A stretch of DNA of 64,000 bases from Ectobius pallidus (lineage: Eukaryota > Arthropoda > Insecta > Blattodea > Ectobiidae): positions 28,891,791 through 28,955,790 of the forward strand of contig CAXKWD010000011.1 in NCBI GenBank assembly GCA_964059195.1. Direction: 5' to 3'. Shown here one piece after another: positions 35,352 through 45,739 of the stretch. Positions within the stretch are counted from its first letter, which is position 1; each line of letters begins with the position of its first letter. Under the pieces are notes generated by a model. It was not told where the DNA came from. It searched no databases and saw only the letters and a program-made list of their open reading frames with translations. The translations under genes were made by a program, and so were the position numbers.

Positions 35352-35735
35352 TTTTTATTTTTCTCTTAATGATAAACGGGCAATCGCAGTCTGCAGTTTT
35401 TATGCAGTTGGGTATAAAACAATACATCTTGACATACATAAGTTTACTTATTTCTGTGATGCACTGTTAATCAGGAACAAATGTTGCTTTCCAAGAACAG
35501 GTTTATTTAACACTGATATCAATATATATATATTTTTTTAAAGATAAACAGACCATCGCAGCCTGCAGTTTTTATTCAGTTGGGTATAAAAAAATACATC
35601 TTGACATGCAGAAGTTTGCTTATTTCTGTGATGCACTGTTAATCAAGAACAAATGTCAGATTCCAAGAGCAGGTTTCTTTAACGTTGACTTCATTCTGTG
35701 TTCTTTTAGTACCGTTCCATTAGAAAAGTTTTAAA
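34640..35735. repeat. Imperfect tandem repeat, unit about 342 bp
   Basis: The block 'gataaac(a/g)gacaatcg...gcagttttcattcag...tataaaacaatacatcttgacatg...ctgttaatcca(g)gaac' recurs at about 34651, 34995, 35370 and 35540, and the 'gctgatttcatttcaagattttccatgaa' block at 34905 and 35247 (342 bp apart). Spacing is enlarged in one unit by a (TA)n microsatellite at about 35310-35346. Non-coding. Confidence 0.8.
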
Positions 35736-35789
35736 AATATAGAATGTAATGTATTTCTCTGTGTAATACAGAGTTCTCTGAGCAGTACT

Positions 35790-36045
35790 AGAACAGAGAA
35801 GAAGGATTCCATGAGAAATAAAATTTCCCACATTGTGTTGGGGCCACGGATGGAAAGCATGTGGTTCTGCAAGCACCGACAAACAGTGAAAACAATGAGA
35901 TGAACGTGCCTGAGGCAGACAGAATTCTATGTCCTATTTGACTGTCTCTGATAAAACTTTCCCATTAACGAAGCATATTATGAAGCCTTATTCAGGAACG
36001 CATGAAAAAGGGACCAAAGAAAGGATTTTTAATCACAGACTTTCA
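35790..36045 (+). pseudogene. PIF/Harbinger transposase (HARBI1-like) fragment
   Basis: Reads FPHCVGATDGKHVVLQAP, the first catalytic block of HARBI1-like transposases, and, after an internal deletion, FPLTKHIMKPYSGTHEKGTK with ERIFNHRLS, the block around the third catalytic residue. Truncated and frameshifted. It ends where the viral segment at about 36.07 kb begins, and a probable second Harbinger ORF lies at 39.45 kb. Confidence 0.7.
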
Positions 36046-36133
36046 CTTTGACAAACTTCATTTCCTTTGGTAGTTGCACGGGAAGACACAAATGACAATC
36101 AAGTTACAGGTACAGACCAAGCACACCTACAAT

Positions 36134-37409
36134 ATGGCAGCTATTGCCCCAAATAGAAATGCACCTGTAGTACAAGAGCGATTAGCTCCTGCAGGGGCGG
36201 GACGTTTAAGTGTAAGCTCTCTTGGAGCCAGACCACAGGTGAACACTATCCCATTATTAGATGTCCAGAAACCAGTTCATTCAGTTTATACTCCTACAGA
36301 TGATGTTACAACCCCTGTAGCGTTGTCTACTCTTATGGCTGCCGGATATGGAGCATTCTTCATGCCGGCAGCGAGGCAGCCTTCTCCACAAAGAATGGCC
36401 TGTGGGGTGATCACCTTGCTTAGTTGTGTGATGCCCTACAACTTAATGTCCCAAGAGGGTGCACTAGAACAGGCCTGTGAAGATGCTGGTTTCCACATTC
36501 ACAGACGAGTGATTCATTCTAATCAGGAAGCGGCTCGCTTTGCAACAGAAGATAGCCTGATGTTCTTTAATACTTTCAGGGATCCAGCATCCAGAGCTCT
36601 ATATTATCACCACCGCGACGAGCAACTAGTAATGTTAGGGGTGTTGCTACTCACCATGGTCAAACATGTCACGCCAGACAACTATGAAGGATGGATGAAA
36701 AATCGTGTCCGTGGTTTCAGTGGCACTCTTGGAGTGACAGAGGAGCGCAGCATATGGGGAGACCATAATCGCTGGCCAAAGCAGGAAATATTGGCCAGCT
36801 TTAACAGCTTTTGCTCTTCCAGAAGAAAGTTAAGAAGACACCTATTTCTTATCTGTGTAGCTGCCTCAAGAGATTCATCCTACGAATCTAACGTATTCTC
36901 TGACGTAGTGAAATTAATGGAATACGCAGAGATGGGGCACATCATGACCGTCGACACATACCTGTTTCAAAAATACCCAGAGCTTTTGAGGATTCGACTT
37001 GTCTAACTATGCTGCCGCCCTCGCTTATATCTCTTCCAAGCAAGATGGTCAACGGCCTTTCATTAAGATCATGTTTTCAAAGGATGAGACAGCCTGCCTT
37101 CAGCGCAATCAATTTAGGACACTGTCTGCCGCCGCATTCATAGTTGCACGCATGGAGTCATCTTCTTTCCGTTTTTATGCAGGTGCTAGGAAGGATTCCT
37201 TGGAAGAGACATTGTCAAGTATTATTGGAACATACTTTAGCATGAGAAACAAGTTCGCCCCTTACAACACGATCTTGTCCAAGCACTCCATCTCTTCAAA
37301 TGAGGAGAGAGAGAATATGCTAGCATATGTCGTGGAGCAACCCATGGTAGAATTCTCCACTACGGGATCTGGTAGCGGGGGTGCTAGATTGTCATCTCTT
37401 ATGATTTAG
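36134..37409 (+). pseudogene. Endogenous nucleoprotein-like viral gene (mononegavirus, chuvirus-like?)
   Basis: A nearly complete gene of about 425 codons. The frame is open from 36074, with a plausible start at 36134 (MAAIAPNRN) and continues to 37006; the remainder (36999-37409) is one frame away, so a single shift near 37000 is the only break seen. GC content and codon use differ from the AT-rich surroundings. The protein is mainly alpha-helical in appearance, with no membrane segment, signal peptide or transposon motif, and ends in a Gly/Ser-rich tail. Length, composition and placement fit a negative-strand RNA virus nucleoprotein, which encapsidates the viral genome. Chuvirus-like is my best guess from length and general character and is not proven. 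It interrupts or abuts a Harbinger relic. Alternative: a domesticated or unassigned gene of another viral group. Confidence 0.6.
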
Positions 37410-37925
37410 GGTTTGGTTAAGGTAGATCAAGATTGACCTGTAATGGAAATAGGCTAGAATGGATTTGTACAGTAAACTCTGCTATCTGTGTACCTGTGTC
37501 CTGTGACACAATAGTAGATTTATTTTTAAGAAAACGACTAGAATTAAGGTTTACTTGATGTAAATTCCTCTTATCTCTTTTATATGTACTTCTAGATATA
37601 AGTTTTTATACCCACTTTTAGCAGTTGTAGATAAGATGTTGTGTTACATGAATCTCCTATGGGTCAAGAGAGATATATGGTTAAGTGTGTGTGTCTTTTT
37701 AGTTCTGTCTAAATTGTACTATTTAGTTGCACGGCTAATCGCATTAGCTCTACTACCATCCTCTTCATGATGCGTACTAACATTATTTTGTTTCGGGTGT
37801 ATTGAGTGACCTTAGACTGTATATTCCAGTGTCTCTTCCCATCTGTGTTGAAGCAAGTGTGTGAATTTGTGTTGTTGACTATGATATTTGTTTGCATGGT
37901 GCTTTGACAGAGACCTTTATTGACA
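37410..37925. other. Non-coding stretch inside the viral segment
   Basis: About 515 bp between the nucleoprotein-like gene and the small basic ORF. No coding text and no transposon ends are visible; it may be viral untranslated or intergenic sequence. Confidence 0.4.
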
Positions 37926-38093
37926 ATGTCTTACCCACCATCTACCGCTGTGAGTTATGAACCTTCTACTAGTGGATCATCCACAAGAGTGAAACGCAAA
38001 GCTACTTCCGACTTAACACAACCTGCTGTCAAGAAGCAAAAGATGAAGCTGAATTACCATAGGCCAATAGACTATAGCGCTGTAAAAGCCTAA
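37926..38093 (+). CDS. Small basic ORF, possibly the next gene of the viral segment
   Basis: Intact 55-codon ORF: a Ser/Pro/Tyr-rich start (MSYPPSTAVSYEPS), two basic clusters (RVKRK; KKQKMK) resembling nuclear-localisation or RNA-binding sequences, and a short tail (YHRPIDYSAVKA). It lies downstream of the nucleoprotein-like gene in the same orientation, as a small accessory gene would in a negative-strand virus genome. Its composition differs from the flanking AT-rich DNA. It may equally be a chance ORF; the absence of stop codons in a 168-bp stretch is only weak evidence. Confidence 0.4.
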   Translation: MSYPPSTAVSYEPSTSGSSTRVKRKATSDLTQPAVKKQKMKLNYHRPIDYSAVKA

Positions 38094-38965
38094 TCATTGA
38101 TAATACATAATAATAATATAATTTAACTGAGGTATTGATAAGTTTAGGAGGCGTTAACATGGTGAAAATGCAAATGCTGTACTTATGCCTGTCCTGCATG
38201 TAGGATAAACACAGTAATGCTCACGTGAGGTAATTCCCCAGACTTGTCGTTACTTGATTCATAACGGAATATTGAAGTCAAGACGCTCATTCAAATGGAA
38301 TTAATTAGCCAATTAGAGTGCAATATTCATTTTCTCAATGGTTGTGAAGACACCAAATAAAACAAGATTCACGAGTTATACGAGAAAATTGGGCTCTCTA
38401 TAAAAGAAGGATGCGCACCCTCACTAGAACAGACCACCGCAAGAAGTCACACGGGACAGACATACCCCTTGCAACGCTCTGCATTTACAGCACGCATTCT
38501 CTATCACAAGAGAAATTAACTCTATCTCGGAAGCTGAACTTACGCGCGTGAAAGAAAATTCCCTTAAAAAGGTGTCAGTGTTGTGCTTATGCAAGAGGAG
38601 AACATTTCCAACATCTCTTGTGATGAGGTACGTGGTTATTTTCGTTGTAATTTTAATTGTAAATGTGAGAACCTGAATCATTACACCAACCGCGGCATTA
38701 TTTGCGTAGATATTTCACCCGATCGCTCGGGAGTTGGAGCTGTGCCAGCCGCGACGCAGAAACCCGCGTCATTGGCCAACTCTTGCGTGGGACTCACTGT
38801 AGATGAGAAGATGTTTAGCTATGTCAATAATAATGTAAATTCTTTTTGTTTGAAACCATAATACACCAATGCTTCCTATAAGAAAATATTAGAATCACTA
38901 GTAATTTAGTTGCCATTGATGGCAGCATAAATCCAGCAGTTTTGTTCCAATTCCGCTGCAGCGTG
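38094..38965. other. No recognised gene
   Basis: An ORF at 38583-38861 has no recognisable motif. A TATA-like 'ctctataaaag' at about 38395 is followed by a purine-rich stretch; without a gene downstream I do not call it a promoter. Confidence 0.35.
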
Positions 38966-38970
38966 ACGTC

Positions 38971-39204
38971 ATGGATTGCCACCGGCCCGGTGTAAAAGTG
39001 CTGAGAAAAGGAATACGCTGTATAGTGAGCAAGGAGCCCGAAATGCTCCCACCACCTAGGAACCAACCTGGTGGTATTCTATCTATGATAACAAACTGCT
39101 ATAGTTCATTTCAGACTGCCAACATCCATTACATCATAGTGGACACAAATGATATGGTTGGATATTTTGGTTCTGCCTGGTACTCCCTGGGCCCTATTTC
39201 ATAA
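38971..39204 (+). pseudogene. Unassigned conserved-looking coding fragment
   Basis: An open frame whose text (VLRKGIRCIVSKEPEMLPPP, then GGILSMITNCYSSFQTANIH and IIVDTNDMVGYFGSAWYSL) looks like a folded domain more than random DNA. It stops making sense exactly where the probable Harbinger terminus GGGCCCTATTTCATAAA begins (39190), suggesting that the fragment was truncated by that insertion. I do not recognise the family. Confidence 0.35.
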
Positions 39205-39842
39205 AAGTTACAATTTTACAGGTGACAGGTGACATATAATTGTTTTACAAGTTTAAATTTTGACAATTACGTTTTTCATAAAAGCTGACAACTTTACATA
39301 AATGTCATGACAGTGATCCTTATCTTAGGCAGCTACTTAGCTGTTGTTCCCGAACCGGAGGCTGTCCCCTCGACACAGCACAGCGTCTCTCAAATCAAGT
39401 CTCGTTCTTGATGCTATCTCGATAGCATTTATCTTTCTTTTTATATTTACAGGAAGATGATTTCCAGGGTAATGGTACTCCAGTAGGCCTACTGGAGGAG
39501 TTTTCAAGTAGTTTTACCGGCACAGAAGAGATTGATGGAGAAGGTGAAATTACACCTAGACAGTCAACCTCCCTCATCAACTTAACAACTCCTCCTACAG
39601 AAAGGAACCAAAAGAGAAAAGTTGAGGATGACCTAGCATCCACGGCCCTACAATTTATGAAGGACGCAAAGGAAAGAAAAGCTGCTTCCCACAACAAAGA
39701 TGCTTGTGATATGTTTGGTGAACTTGTGGCAATGCAGCTAAGGGAAATAGATAACTTGGTGGCCTGAGAAAGCCTCTCAAGTACAACATCCAAAACCTGT
39801 TTCTGCAATATCGGATGCAGGATCCAGTGATTTTGTATTTGT
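39190..39842 (+). pseudogene. PIF/Harbinger left end and second (Myb/SANT-type) ORF remnant
   Basis: GGGCCCTATTTCATAAA at 39190 resembles a PIF/Harbinger terminal repeat. A pyrimidine-rich tract with a 3' splice-site-like TTTACAG at about 39451 precedes an open frame (39453-39767) with Ser/Thr-rich and KRKVEDDLASTALQFMKDAK text and a C-terminal MFGELVAMQLREIDNLVA segment, like the end of the DNA-binding partner ORF that accompanies Harbinger transposases. A stop then separates it from LFLQYRMQDP, the usual final helix. The expected N-terminal Myb/SANT domain is absent. Confidence 0.5.
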
Positions 39843-39849
39843 AGAATAA

Positions 39850-40735
39850 AGTAAAAATTCCCAAGCTAAAGAGTACAATGAGCGGAAAACTGCAAACTTT
39901 TGTACATTCAGAGCCGGCAACTATGTACTCTTACACACTCTAGTATTAGAAAACGGCGTTAATGAATTTCATATTTTACAACAAGGGGATATTATCAGTA
40001 AACACATATAGTCCAATAGTCTACTCAGTTCACAACGATTGGTAGCTTCCAATGCAGTAAAGGTCAGTTACAACCTATATTTATTCATTCCACAAAGTAT
40101 TAATTCATAATTATCGCAAGTTATAAAATAACTTTTCTTTACACCATTTAATTTTTGTGTTAATAGGGTTGAAAATGGTATAATATATGCTGAAATGCAT
40201 CCCCGTAACGATGATCTAAGAAGAAACTAGTGTCTAGGACAATTGGTTCAATTCAACGCCAGAACTTAACCAGAAGTAACTTTTATTCAAGGAAAGTGCC
40301 ATTTCATGATTTTATTCTGAGCTTATATGTATACATTCCATGAAGAGATTTTTAACAACTGACGTCTGAACTTTCAGTAAATTATTGTGGACTTGTGATT
40401 TATCACATTTTTTTCACTGTGGTTTTATACCACTAATTTTGTATATATGTGTGTAAGTTATTTTATCATTCGGACTTCTGTCCATTAACTTTTAAGTTTT
40501 AATCGGCTTTATATATGTAGGCCTACTTCTGGTAACAAGTTAAATTTTAAATATATCTGCAGGCCAGTGTACAGGCTTTTAAGTGAATTTGGTTGATTTT
40601 ACACAGTCAGCAATCATAGATGTATGTTCATATGGCCTAATAATAGACTTAATTAATCTTAATAGCTGATATTCTTATTAATTCCTAGGCCTAGACTTCT
40701 TAGGTTGATCCTAAATATTTTATATTAACGGGGTA
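39850..40735. other. Non-coding AT-rich sequence
   Basis: No gene or repeat recognised. Confidence 0.4.
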
Positions 40736-40737
40736 TA

Positions 40738-41060
40738 AGGTGGAACTGTTCATACTTTTACTGATTAAAAAATGGGTATTACAAAAAAATTCAAAACCTT
40801 GGGTAGGCCCCCATCAGATTGTAGCACGGTTAGGTGACGTAAATTATAGGATAAAGACTACTGATGGTAAGATTCAGTTAGTGCATATTAATCACTTGAA
40901 ATATTATCCTATAGGGAAGGATATCCAGAGTGGTAGATACTGCCTCCACGAGATGGAGGAAGAGGAGAAATAAGCGACGTTGAAACAGTAAAGATTCTGT
41001 ACAGTGACGATGAGGATGAGGGGGTGGCACTACAATTTTATGCAACATGGTCTTTTCAAG
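40738..41060 (+). pseudogene. Gypsy-type pol C-terminus (integrase tail), copy 1
   Basis: The frame at 40740-40973 contains KPWVGPHQIVARLGDVNYRI followed by KTTDGKIQLVHINHLKYYP, the GPY/F-type module that ends Gypsy/Metaviridae integrases, which bind DNA during integration. An acidic stretch follows (EEEEK; then TVKILYSDDEDEG in the next frame). The catalytic integrase core is missing. Strongly similar to the copy at 56976-57250, so both derive from one retrotransposon family. Confidence 0.75.
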
Positions 41061-41236
41061 AAGTAATTGGTGATATCTGTTGACAAATCTATAATCCATC
41101 AAGTGTATGAAGAAATAGCCTCATTAGCCCCTGGCTTTATCAAATTTTTGTCCATTCAGAAGGAGCAGAGGGAAATTATGGAGGACTTTCTTAGGACATG
41201 TGGCTTCCCTGGTGTCTTGGGTGAATTAGCCAACAT

Positions 41237-41530
41237 ATGGTCTCCTTAAAGCACAGCATTAAAGACATGGAAGTGGTGAAAGTTGAGAGGGACTTGATTA
41301 AGAGAAAGATATGTGAAGCTGTACATATTGCCAGTAATCAGGACAAATGTGTTAATAATTACAAGGGTGACCTGGGAGATGAATGGATTAATGTCATCGG
41401 TAGAATGGTTCATGACAGTGTTACTCCTAAAATTATTTGGCAGATTAGAAAATGCCCTGATTCTGATATGCAATCCCTACGGAATGGATTAAAAGATTTC
41501 AACGTAACACCATGTTTCTTCACGGTATAA
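41237..41530 (+). pseudogene. Possible Penelope-like element C-terminus
   Basis: The ORF reads KVERDLIKRKICEAVHIASN, DKCVNNYKGDLGDEWINVIG and ends FNVTPCFFTV. The 'RKICEAVHIAS...NNYKGDLG..W' arrangement resembles the end of GIY-YIG-bearing Penelope-like polyproteins. No GIY-YIG core is visible here, so the call is tentative. Confidence 0.35.
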
Positions 41531-43320
41531 AACCTGCAGCATCTGAGCGTCTACTTTGTGAATCTACCCACCCACCCCTCACCGATGATGATGGTGACGT
41601 AGAGGGGGTTACACCATTCAACCCAGTTGATCTACCAACCAGTACCTGATGAAAACTGGGAGGAACCAGTTGAAACGTTGTAATTTGTATCGAGTTATTC
41701 ACTGTTTGCAATTTTAGTTTGTCTTTTATATTATATTTTATATTTTAAGAATTAGACTGTATTTATGTCTCAATCCAAACCCCTGGAAGAGAAGACAAAC
41801 TTTTCCGCAAATGAAAAGACTATTTTTCTATAAATGTGCAGACTGTGAGTGGTGCAAACCTCTAGATAAGAGACACAGTTACAAGATGGCAAGGTTCCAA
41901 AAACGACAGCATGATTTTCCACGAATTGCATTTTAGCAACATTTAGGGCCATAGAAATGTAGCTTGCTCACCTGAAAAACTCAAGTAATACCAGTCTTGA
42001 GATGCTGTGAAGTGCAATAAACGTATCTCGAGTACTGCTGCAAGCCACTAGCTTGAGAATATATCAGGTGAGAACTGAAGCGAGGTTTGAGACTAACCAT
42101 GACAAAAAAAGTGCCAAAGTCGTACTAGGTATATAATTAAAAAATTAGATGAACTCCTTTGCCCTGATTGTATGGAGAATTTTCATACAAAATGAACAGA
42201 ATAGGGCTAGTTTTTGCTAAATATTTAGGATTATTCTGTGGTGTTTTTTTTCATTAATTTTTTTTAGCACCAAAATGTATTGCTTACATGATAAGTTTTA
42301 TGATATTAAAACTGCTTTGCCCCAAATTATCAAAATAGAGCTTCACAGATAACCTGTTCCTTTCATAGACTGTATACATAAACGCATGGCGGCATCACAT
42401 CATGACAGCATCACTTAAGCCAAAGTATGGCATTTATAGAGAAAATTACCAATCTATCTCATTATTAGGGCTTATTTAAGTAATGTTTAAATTTTTTCTG
42501 AAGTGGGAAAAATACTTCATGCGAAAAGAGGTTAAATTGCTGTTACATTCAATAGAAACAAAAGATTTACAAGAATTCATTAATTTGATAGAGTCAACGG
42601 TCACAGACCAGGTCCTTCTAAAATTTCTGAAACAAGTTGGATCTAAATTCACGGGAGATGCAAAAGTAAAATTAACAGCAAGATCTGAACACAAAAATTA
42701 TTAAGACGTCAGAGAAACATTAGATGAAAATTATGCACTAAGACATACTCTAAGAGTAAATTTTATTCATCATTTTTTAAATCATCAACTAGTGGAAATT
42801 ATGGACAGTTTTGCAAGTTTAGCATACTCTTAATTTCTATGCGAGCAAATACTTAACAGTAGACAAACACAGGGTGTCCAACAGTCCTTTTTTTAAAGGA
42901 TTGTCCTTTAAAATGGTGACTATTAAAAAAGTCCTATAATCGTCCTTTTTTTTTAGTGCTGTCTTTTTCAGCGGGTTGAGAACAGTATCCGGAATTATTA
43001 ATGGTTAAGCATTATGTGTTTCTGAAGATGCGACATTGAGATCTATTTAAGTTCTTCAGATGTAACCAACTTGTAATGTACAATGTTCTCTCTTTTACAT
43101 ACTTATAGACCATGAAATACGTTGTTTTTTTGTACCTCAAAATTTTTTTACATAATGTATTCAATTTATATACATATAGCCTATCAAGAGGCCATTAAAA
43201 AACAAGCTTCTTTTTTTTAACATGTATAAACATAGATTTAAGCTGAAAACATGCAGAGTTTTGTATCCTTATGTTATTCTATAATGTGTACAATCAATTA
43301 TAAAATGTATAATTAAAGTG
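41531..43320. other. No firmly recognised gene
   Basis: Contains a short unassigned ORF (42483-42704, Lys/Leu-rich) and, at 42872, CAGGGTGTCC followed by T-rich 'gtcctttt' repeats, which look like an orphan hAT-type end. The words CAGGGTGTCA and its inverse also occur inside the MITE at 45740-46814. Confidence 0.35.
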
Positions 43321-43340
43321 GAGTCAGTATTCAAATAATT

Positions 43341-44065
43341 GTGATCCTCATTCAATTAATAAAAGAAACAGTAACAGACCCATTTTATCAAGACGAGATA
43401 TCTACATCTATAGAATTATCCGGTGCTGAAACACATGAAGGCAGGGGTTTAGTTTCCTTCATTATGTACTCTGCACACGTTGGCCTGCACTACATACCAA
43501 CTTCCGGCTCTAGGATTTCCATGAAGTTTGGTGATGTCCCTTACTCGATGTTGAAGAGAAAAGGGAAAGAAGGATCGGACACAGGGGAAGAGGAAACACC
43601 AGTACCTTCCAAATCGGTGCGTGGTAAGTTTTCCTATATGTTACCGCCACTTCCAATCGATTGTCCCGTACAAGGCATTGTCATCTGGAAAACTAAAAAT
43701 TCCAGCGTCAGATTTGACAATGATGTTATAGATTACTTCATTTTGGGGAAGGATGTAATGCCATCCGCACTTGACATGGACTGGCATATAATGAACATTT
43801 TTACCGACGGGAAGGAGAATGCATAGAACCGGAAGATGCACCATTTGTGCACCTTCACTTATGCACACCTAAATGCAAAATGGTTGAATTCAACAGACAA
43901 AAAAAGAATGCCAGCATGTATTTAATACCAAGAAGAACCAGACTATTTGGTTCAAATACATTTGTCGGCAATGAACCAAGCCAGTTGATTCAACATCATC
44001 TGTTAAAGATTGCATCACAAAGTATTGCTATTATTGTGAATTACAATCTAACAGTTGCAGCTTAA
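43341..44065 (+). pseudogene. Unassigned 'FVHLHLC' gene family, longest copy
   Basis: The longest member of the family. The first frame (43341-43826) has an N-terminal ELSGAETHEGRGLVSFIMYS region, a basic/acidic linker (LKRKGKEGSDTGEEETPVPS), then VRGKFSYMLPPLP, and FDNDVIDYFILGKDVMPSAL with IMNIFTDGKENA. One frameshift near 43826 leads into the second frame (to 44065) with APFVHLHLCTPKCKMVEFN and a C-terminal extension ending LTVAA. It aligns with copies at 1416 and 20574 through the SGK...LP, FDD-V-[DE]YF-LSKED and APFVHLHLC blocks but is much more diverged, so the family is old. No catalytic or transposon motif is visible. It lies 5-7 kb from the nucleoprotein-like fossil, and a viral origin is possible but unproven. 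Confidence 0.55.
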
Positions 44066-44197
44066 TGTATTTTTTTTACTGCGGTACATTATATAATGGT
44101 TTGCTGTAATTAGACTTTTCACTTGTACTACTGTCTGTCTTGGACCTGCTATACTCTTCTTCTTGGTTTACTGAGGTTGCTGGTGTTCTCTTGTAAG

Positions 44198-44240
44198 TAT
44201 TATTTATTATTTATTATTTATTATTTATTATTTATTATTA

Positions 44241-44288
<48 letters not shown>
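44198..44288. repeat. TTA/TTATTTA microsatellite
   Basis: Pure (TTA)n with interspersed TTTA steps, immediately left of the LINE ORF1 start. Confidence 0.95.
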
Positions 44289-44318
44289 GCTTGGATCTCC
44301 ACACTGCTTGGAAATCCA

Positions 44319-45644
44319 ATGGCGCCTAGTGCCGACTTGTGCCCTTCGTGCAACAAGGGGTTCCAGGGAAGGCAAAAACACCTATACTGCATTGGGAGCT
44401 GTAAGGCCCGTTTTCATTTACCATGCTTAAGCATGACAGATTTAGAGGCTACCCTCTACTATAAGGATGGCGAGAGCACCTACGTTTGTGGTAAGTGCAC
44501 CCATCTAATGAAAGCCCTCAGGAATGATGAAACTCCAGTTAGTTCCAGATCCAATTCAGTTCCTGAGGAGAGCAGATCTACAAATCATATTCAGCCAGGG
44601 AGGTGTAATATTTCTATGACCTTGGACGGCAAACTTGAAGCCATTCTTGAGTCCAATAAATCATCAGCAGCAGCAGTGTCAGCAATGACTGAACTGCTGA
44701 CCAATATTCTCTCCGAGGTCTCCGACCTAAGAGAGGAAAATAAAAGTCTGCGGAAAGAGATCAATGGCCTCCGAGATCTCCTAAACGTCTCTTTATCACG
44801 AGTTTAACAAGGAGCTGGTACAAGTAGTACTAACATTCTCCAGCAGCACAGTAAGAAAGTCGCAAATATTATCCAACCTACCAAATATTCTGAAGTGGTG
44901 GCTGCCATTAATAGAGAGACTACCTCTACCAACAGAGGAAGTGCTACCAATACCAGTAATGGTTCAAGTGGTGTCAACAGAGTTCCAGCCTCCTCAAGCG
45001 GCAGTGTTAATCTGCCAGTGCCCAGCCGGGCCACTACGAGTGCCAGTGCGCCTAGTGCCACTAATCTTAATCTCCCAGTGCCCACTACACTTAGTGCCCC
45101 GGAATCTGATAGAGTTGACATCAACAACGGCTTCACAGTTGTCACTAAAAAACAAAGGGTTAAGAAGGCCCCGCTAATAGGAGTTAGGAATTCCTCCTCA
45201 CTACCTGTAGTTGCCAAACCGACCAAACGTAAAGCTTTATTCGTGTCGCGATATGGTAACACTGTAAAGCCAGAAGATATAGCTGAATCTTTAAGTACCC
45301 AGATAAAGCTTAAAACATTTACAGTCACAAGGCTGAAAACCAAATTTAATTCTTATGCCAGCTTTCACATTTCTGTTTGTGAGGAGGATTTCCCTCTTAT
45401 TAATAATATAGATATCTGGCCAAGCGGGGTGTTGTTTTTTCCGTTCCGTGGCCGCCTACAGGAGGACCAGACTTGTTCAGAAACTTTTGAACAAATCGCG
45501 TCCGCCAGTTTGGTAGGTAGCTCTACAACGAAATCACAGGGTAAAACTCCCGAAAAATCCAATAGATCTTCCCCTAGGAAGATTATGGATACGCTGCTAG
45601 CCAGAACATCTTCTAAAAGCAGCCTTGGAGGGGGCTCTCCTTAA
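44319..45644 (+). pseudogene. LINE ORF1: PHD finger, coiled coil, nucleic-acid-binding region
   Basis: Starts MAPSADLCPSCNKGF; residues 8-55 form a Cys4-His-Cys3-type PHD finger (C-x2-C ... C-x-GSC ... H-x2-C ... C-x2-C). A leucine/glutamate-rich coiled coil follows at about residues 135-160 (ILSEVSDLREENKSLRKEI), then a long Ser/Thr/Pro/Ala-rich linker and a folded C-terminal region (KRKALFVSRYGNTVKPEDIA... TFTVTRLKTKF). The reading frame is intact except for one in-frame TAA at 44805-44807 that could have arisen from a single C-to-T change. ORF1 proteins of this type bind and chaperone the LINE RNA. Confidence 0.8.
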
Positions 45645-45739
45645 CCCTAAATGGCAAATAATTGCGATTATATGGATCAGTCTATGTTCAGTAATAGTAA
45701 TTTAGGCACTGAAATTTATTACCAAAATGTTCATGGTTT

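Noticed and set aside
38390..38410. TATA-box promoter
   Set aside because: The TATAAAAG-like word has no recognisable gene downstream, so a functional call is not supported.
42483..42704. Lys/Leu-rich 73-codon ORF as a gene
   Set aside because: No recognisable motif and no supporting context; AT-rich DNA gives such ORFs by chance.
42872..42965. hAT element starting at CAGGGTGTCC
   Set aside because: Only one end is visible; the T-rich repeats that follow are not diagnostic.
44123..44329. ORF with a long Tyr/Ile repeat
   Set aside because: It is a translation of the TTA microsatellite.
44804..45343. Minus-strand ORF of 179 codons
   Set aside because: Antisense shadow of LINE ORF1; hydrophobic low-complexity composition follows from the Ser/Thr/Pro-rich sense frame.
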